A DNA stretch of 64,000 nt, taken from NCBI GenBank assembly GCA_024640405.1, contig JAHEFB010000001.1, positions 94,161-158,160 on the forward strand, read 5' to 3'. The number at the start of each line of letters is the position of its first letter. The stretch's first letter is position 1. Below are positions 59,924-64,000 of this stretch, piece by piece. The translations under genes and the position numbers were made by a program. The notes below the pieces were generated by a model. That model did no database searches, had not been told where the DNA came from, and worked only from the letters and a program-made list of their open reading frames with translations. Origin of the DNA: Alphaproteobacteria bacterium. Its GTDB lineage: Bacteria; Pseudomonadota; Alphaproteobacteria; Rhizobiales; Aestuariivirgaceae.

Positions 59924-61579
59924 ATGGCGCGTCAATTCATCTATCACATGCAGGGCATGTCAAAGTCCTATTCCGGCGGCAAGAAGGTACTGGAAAATGT
60001 GCACCTGAGTTTTTATCCGGATGCCAAGATTGGCGTGCTCGGGCCAAACGGGGCGGGTAAATCCACGCTGTTGCGCATCATGGCTGGTATCGATAAGGAA
60101 TTCAGCGGCGAGGCGTGGCTGGCCGACGGAGCGACCTCCGGATACCTGCCTCAGGAACCGCAGCTCGACGAGACCAGGGATGTCATGGGCAATGTCATGC
60201 AGGGCGTATCGGAAAAGCAGGCCATCCTTGATCGATACAACGAACTGGCGATGAACTATTCCGATGACACCGCGGACGAGATGACCCGCCTGCAGGACGA
60301 GATTGATGCCCAGAACCTGTGGGACCTGGACAGCCAGGTCGAACAGGCAATGGATGCCCTGCGGTGCCCGCCGGGCGATGCGGATGTTTCGAAACTGTCA
60401 GGCGGTGAACGTCGCCGGGTTGCGCTGACCCAGTTGCTGTTGCGCAAACCGGACCTGCTCCTGCTTGATGAGCCGACAAACCATCTGGATGCGGAAAGCG
60501 TCAACTGGCTGGAACATCATTTGCGCGAGTACCCGGGCGCCATCCTGATCATTACCCATGACCGCTACTTCCTTGACAATGTAACGGGGTGGATTCTGGA
60601 GCTCGACCGGGGCCGTGGCATTCCGTACGAAGGCAATTACTCCGCCTATCTGGGACAGAAGGCTAAGCGGTTTGCTCAGGAAAGCCGCGAGGACGCGGCG
60701 CGTCAGAAAGCGCTGGAAGCCGAGCAGGAGTGGATTGCCGCTTCACCCAAGGCCCGGCAGGCCAAGTCAAAGGCGCGTATCAAGGCCTATGATGAACTGG
60801 TCAAGGCCAATGATAACCGGCTCAAGTCCACTTCCGCACAAATTGTCATCCCGCCGGGGGACCGGTTGGGGGATGTGGTTATCGATGTTGAAGGCCTAAA
60901 AAAGGGATATGGCGATCGCCTGCTGATAGACGGTCTGGAGTTTCGCCTGCCACCGGGCGGCATTGTCGGCATTATCGGGGCCAATGGCGCAGGCAAGACC
61001 ACCTTGTTTCGTATGATTACCGGTCAGGAACAACCTGATGAAGGATCCATTCGTATTGGCGAAACCGTGCAGCTTGGCTATGTGGACCAGAGCCGGGATA
61101 CCCTCGATCCCAACAAAACGGTCTGGGAGGAAATATCCGAGGGTAATGATATCTTCTATCTTGGCAAGCGGGAGCAGAACTCGCGTGCCTATTGCTCCGC
61201 TTTCAATTTCAAGGGTGGTGACCAGCAGCAAAAGGTTGGATCCCTGTCCGGTGGTCAGCGTAACCGGGTGCATCTGGCCAAAATGTTGAAGAAGGGCTCC
61301 AACGTCCTGCTGCTCGATGAACCGACCAATGACCTGGATACCGAGACCCTGGCTGCACTTGAAGAAGCGCTGGAAAGCTATGCCGGTTGCGCCGTTGTCA
61401 TCTCGCATGACCGCATGTTCCTCGACCGCCTCGCCACCCATATCCTGGCATTTGAAGGCAACAGTCACGTGGAGTGGTTTGAAGGCAACTTCGCCGACTA
61501 TGAAGAGGACAAAAAAAGGCGGCTCGGTGAAGACGCCGTCATGCCCAAGCGGATCAAGTACAAGCAGTTCTCCCGGTGA
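59924..61579 (+). CDS. ettA: ABC-F family translational throttle, EttA type
   Basis: 551 residues, the usual EttA length. Two ABC ATPase domains: GPNGAGKST with [11 protein letters not shown] and [11 protein letters not shown]; then GANGAGKTT with [11 protein letters not shown] and [11 protein letters not shown]. The charged P-site tRNA-interaction motif linker lies at about 240-300, with [29 protein letters not shown] is the typical start. EttA binds the ribosomal E site and gates translation by ADP/ATP ratio. The monoamine oxidase-like gene overlaps its stop by 4 bases. Confidence 0.95.
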   Translation: MARQFIYHMQGMSKSYSGGKKVLENVHLSFYPDAKIGVLGPNGAGKSTLLRIMAGIDKEFSGEAWLADGATSGYLPQEPQLDETRDVMGNVMQGVSEKQAILDRYNELAMNYSDDTADEMTRLQDEIDAQNLWDLDSQVEQAMDALRCPPGDADVSKLSGGERRRVALTQLLLRKPDLLLLDEPTNHLDAESVNWLEHHLREYPGAILIITHDRYFLDNVTGWILELDRGRGIPYEGNYSAYLGQKAKRFAQESREDAARQKALEAEQEWIAASPKARQAKSKARIKAYDELVKANDNRLKSTSAQIVIPPGDRLGDVVIDVEGLKKGYGDRLLIDGLEFRLPPGGIVGIIGANGAGKTTLFRMITGQEQPDEGSIRIGETVQLGYVDQSRDTLDPNKTVWEEISEGNDIFYLGKREQNSRAYCSAFNFKGGDQQQKVGSLSGGQRNRVHLAKMLKKGSNVLLLDEPTNDLDTETLAALEEALESYAGCAVVISHDRMFLDRLATHILAFEGNSHVEWFEGNFADYEEDKKRRLGEDAVMPKRIKYKQFSR

Positions 61580-62667
61580 TAGAAGAGACGGCAGGCACCG
61601 ATGTGATTGTGATCGGTGCCGGGTTGTCGGGTCTTGCTGCCACCAGCCTATTGCTCGAACGCGGGCGGTCGGTGGTTTTGCTGGAAGCATCGGAGAAACC
61701 TGGTGGGCGTATACGCTCATTGCGAGATCCGGTGTCCGGCAATGTGTTGGGTGATCTGGGGCCGACCTGGGTCTGGCCACCCTATCAACCTGTTGTAGGG
61801 CAATGGCTGGAGCGTCTCGAACTGGATACGTTTGAGCAGTTTGAGACAGGTAAAGCGGCACTTGATTATGGCCCGGCAGCAGCGGTGCAGTTCCAGACGG
61901 TGCCGGGTCAAAACGGAATTGCCCGGATCAAGGGTGGCCCCATCGCCATGGTCGACAGGATGGTGGCGGGTTTTCCTGCGGGAGTGTTGCATACCGGCTG
62001 TGCGGTGCAGGAAGCGTCGGTCGCAGAAACAGGCGTGACAGTCAGAACCCCCAACGAGATATTTGCCGCCAGCCGGGTGATTGTTGCGGTACCTTTGCGG
62101 GTCGCGGCCCATTGCATCAAATGGTCACCGGTTTTACCTGATGGCCTCGCCCGTACCATGCAGGGTTCACCCACGTGGATGTCGGTTCAAGCCAAAGCCT
62201 TGATCATTTATTCAACAGCTTTTTGGCGAAGTGCAGGGCTGTCGGGCCGCATTGCCAGTCGAACGGGACCGCTGGCGGAAGCACATGACATAAGCGGTGA
62301 AGATGGAACGCCTGCTGCCATTTTCGGGTTTGTCGGTTGGCCGCATGAGCTTCGTGCGGAAAACAGCGATGGACTGGAAATCGAAATCATCGCCCAGTTG
62401 GTGCGATGTTTTGGTGAACAGGCAAACCACGCGACGCATGTGCGTGTCGAGGATTGGGCGGCAAATCCGTTCATTTGCACGCCGCGTGATCTCGCTGAAC
62501 CAATGAGCCACCCCGAAGTCGGCCCCGCTATACTACGGCAACCGCTTGCAGGTGGCCGCGTTGTCTTCAGTGTTGCCGAGACGTCCGATGTCAGTCCCGG
62601 ATTGATTGAGGGAGCGTTGGCAGCCGGAGAGCGGGCTGCAAAACAGGTCCTTGGTTCAGCCAGCTGA
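61576..62667 (+). CDS. Flavin-containing amine oxidase-like protein
   Basis: 363 residues, beginning with the FAD-binding [21 protein letters not shown] near residues 10-30 (quoted as [11 protein letters not shown]) and KPGGRIRS that follows. [11 protein letters not shown] and the C-terminal [17 protein letters not shown] close the flavin site. It is short against typical monoamine oxidases of about 450 residues, so the substrate domain is reduced. The substrate is open: an amine, or possibly a protoporphyrinogen-like or carotenoid-like compound. The ATG-for-TTG start overlaps ettA by 4 bases. Confidence 0.85.
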   Translation: MIEETAGTDVIVIGAGLSGLAATSLLLERGRSVVLLEASEKPGGRIRSLRDPVSGNVLGDLGPTWVWPPYQPVVGQWLERLELDTFEQFETGKAALDYGPAAAVQFQTVPGQNGIARIKGGPIAMVDRMVAGFPAGVLHTGCAVQEASVAETGVTVRTPNEIFAASRVIVAVPLRVAAHCIKWSPVLPDGLARTMQGSPTWMSVQAKALIIYSTAFWRSAGLSGRIASRTGPLAEAHDISGEDGTPAAIFGFVGWPHELRAENSDGLEIEIIAQLVRCFGEQANHATHVRVEDWAANPFICTPRDLAEPMSHPEVGPAILRQPLAGGRVVFSVAETSDVSPGLIEGALAAGERAAKQVLGSAS

Positions 62668-62709
62668 ATACGGCAAACTGGCCAGAGAATTGACGGAGTT
62701 TGCAAGACC

Positions 62710-63630
62710 ATGGCGCTAGCGGAAAATGACGGTGTTCGACTTTTTTTCGAAGACAGTGGCGGAGACGGTGCGCCGATCTTGTTTCTGCACGAATATGCCG
62801 GCGACCACCGGTCGTGGGTAGGCCAGATGAAGGCACTGTCCGGCAAGCATCGCTGCCTTGCAGCGGCGGCTCGGGGGTATCCGCCTTCCGACTGTCCTGA
62901 TGCACCCGAAGCCTACACCCAGGAGGCGATGAATTCCGACGCGCTCGCTGTTCTAGATGCTGCCCAGGTGGAAAAGGCACATATCGTTGGCTTGTCCATG
63001 GGGGCATTTACTGCACTGCAGCTGGCTCAGTTTCATCCTCAGCGAATTCTGTCGATCACTGCCGCCGCTGGTGGTTCCGGCTCCGCTGAAGATCGCCTGG
63101 CACAGGAGGGGTTTGTGAGTGAAGCCCTTGGCCTCGCGGCCTTGATGGAAAAGACACAGGCGATGCCGGCAGAAGCCATGTGCAAGGGACCAACCCGCAT
63201 TCATCTGCTTTCAAAAAATGCTCAGGCATGGCAGTTGAGCGTAAACCATCTGGCATCGCATCCGTGGGAACCGGCAGCCAATATGCTGCGTGGTGTCCAG
63301 GTGGGCAGACCATCATTGCGAGAACAGGAAGATAAATTGCGAGATGTTTCAGTTCCGGTCCAGTTGATGGTGGGCGACGAGGACATTTCATGCCTCAATG
63401 TGAATATCTGGTTGAAACAGATCATGGGGTGCGCACGCCTGGTCGTATTTCCTGCATCCGGCCATGCGTTGAATCTGGAAGAGCCGGAATTGTTCAATTC
63501 TTGCGTGCGGCAATTTCTTTCACTGGTGGATGGCGGACGGTGGCAGCCACGAAATCCGGCCACCATGCCCAAGTCTGGAGTTCACACGGCTCTCGGACTT
63601 GCTGAAGATGGTGATGCCAGCGGCCCCTGA
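62710..63630 (+). CDS. Alpha/beta hydrolase
   Basis: 306 residues. The oxyanion segment HEYAGDHRSW near residue 27, the nucleophile elbow GLSMGA (Ser near 97) and a terminal GHALNLEEP with the catalytic His form an alpha/beta hydrolase triad; the Asp is probably in MVGDEDISC. The substrate, ester or C-C bond, is unknown. It follows the amine oxidase gene by 42 bases on the same strand. Confidence 0.9.
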   Translation: MALAENDGVRLFFEDSGGDGAPILFLHEYAGDHRSWVGQMKALSGKHRCLAAAARGYPPSDCPDAPEAYTQEAMNSDALAVLDAAQVEKAHIVGLSMGAFTALQLAQFHPQRILSITAAAGGSGSAEDRLAQEGFVSEALGLAALMEKTQAMPAEAMCKGPTRIHLLSKNAQAWQLSVNHLASHPWEPAANMLRGVQVGRPSLREQEDKLRDVSVPVQLMVGDEDISCLNVNIWLKQIMGCARLVVFPASGHALNLEEPELFNSCVRQFLSLVDGGRWQPRNPATMPKSGVHTALGLAEDGDASGP

Positions 63631-63719
63631 TATTTGAGCCGTTCACGTCGGGAATGGAGAAAAAATTGCGTCAACCTGCGAGCTGAAGGGGCCGGGGCCC
63701 ACATTGAGTGCAAGCAGCA

Positions 63720-64000
63720 TCAGGCTGCATCGGGCACAGCTTTCTCGAATTTCATACTGGCAAAGGCCACTTCTCGCAAAAGATCATCCCAGGGCCCCGG
63801 GGTCACAACGAGAGTGTCGACCATGCTTGTCAGTGAGTGATCCAGTGCGGCCGGTTGGTCGGACATACCTATTGTACTGACATGCCGCAATCGCGCTTCA
63901 GCAAACAGCTTGCCCGCTAACTCCGAAACATCCCTGTTCTGGTCCAGATTGACGATGATCGGTCCAGTGTGGCCGCCGCACAGCCCATTGAACGCCTGAG
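63720..64000 (-). CDS. Unidentified protein, C-terminal end (partial)
   Basis: About 92 residues of an open frame run off the right edge on the minus strand and end at a TGA at 63722-63720. It contains GPIIVNLDQN then AEARLRHVSTIGMSDQPA, which read like ordinary coding sequence in the local style. The family is not recognisable from this part. It is convergent with the alpha/beta hydrolase gene, 89 bases away. The plus-strand frame at 63634-63840 in the same place is a shadow. Confidence 0.6.
   Translation of the reverse strand, partial: QAFNGLCGGHTGPIIVNLDQNRDVSELAGKLFAEARLRHVSTIGMSDQPAALDHSLTSMVDTLVVTPGPWDDLLREVAFASMKFEKAVPDAA

Noticed and set aside
63634..63840. Plus-strand open frame of 68 codons at the right edge
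   Set aside because: It overlaps the better supported minus-strand partial gene and has no recognisable content.
1..64000. CRISPR arrays, tRNA, rRNA, insertion sequences or attachment sites
   Set aside because: No regularly spaced repeats, cloverleaf-like genes, transposase genes or terminal inverted repeats were seen on reading through the window; short RNAs could be missed by eye.

Overview
The window looks like chromosomal DNA of a free-living alphaproteobacterium, probably of the order Hyphomicrobiales. This is inferred from gene content and protein style (Box benzoyl-CoA pathway with a BoxR-type regulator, DUF3095, DUF805, DUF3726, a DmdA-like demethylase, six-helix class III cyclases), not from a marker gene. 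Coding density is very high: no stretch over 300 bases lacks a gene, and many neighbours overlap by 1-8 bases. I saw no rRNA, tRNA, insertion sequence, prophage or CRISPR array.

Layout. 1-5.2 kb: the end of a DmdA/GcvT-like gene, a DUF3095 cyclase-like protein, a GT4 glycosyltransferase, a NodB-type deacetylase and a six-helix membrane nucleotide cyclase. 5.5-11.5 kb: a complete dipeptide/oligopeptide ABC importer (fused double ATPase, binding protein, two permeases). 11.6-19.8 kb: three glycosyltransferases, two poorly recognised Rossmann/methyltransferase-like proteins, a large ABC-exporter-like protein whose ATPase motifs are destroyed, and a stand-alone cyclic-nucleotide-binding protein. 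With the 2-4 kb genes this suggests a cell-surface glycan or glycolipid locus, possibly under cyclic nucleotide control. 19.8-22 kb: a salicylyl-CoA 5-hydroxylase-like flavoprotein and gentisate 1,2-dioxygenase.

22-24.4 kb: ArgE-like deacetylase, DUF805 protein and a TetR regulator behind a palindromic operator. 24.3-31.1 kb: leucine/isovalerate catabolism (liuA, liuB, liuD) followed by a non-pyrrolysine MttB-family methyltransferase and a DUF309 protein. 31.2-36.4 kb: aerobic benzoyl-CoA epoxidation genes boxC-boxB-boxA-boxR, with TGCA-containing operator-like repeats before boxC. 36.4-41.3 kb: UxaA-family dehydratase, di-haem DUF1111 cytochrome, PQQ sugar dehydrogenase and a ChaN-like protein.

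41.5-46.1 kb: four tightly packed genes, namely an N-carbamoyl amino acid hydrolase type M20 enzyme, an HDAC-like deacetylase, an unrecognised 573-residue protein and a DUF3726 protein. 46.1-64 kb: mixed genes, including two ABC-F ATPases (Uup and EttA types), a small tyrosine phosphatase, LysR/EamA, an enolase-superfamily/HyuA pair, a fatty acid desaturase, a MarR-controlled Tat nitroreductase locus with two tandem operators, RNase T2, TerC, DUF1508, an amine oxidase and an alpha/beta hydrolase. The end of an unidentified gene lies at the right edge.

The most unusual items are the catalytically dead ABC protein with three Q-loop-like segments beside a cNMP receptor (16.5-19.8 kb), and the unrecognised/DUF3726 pair (43.8-46.1 kb).
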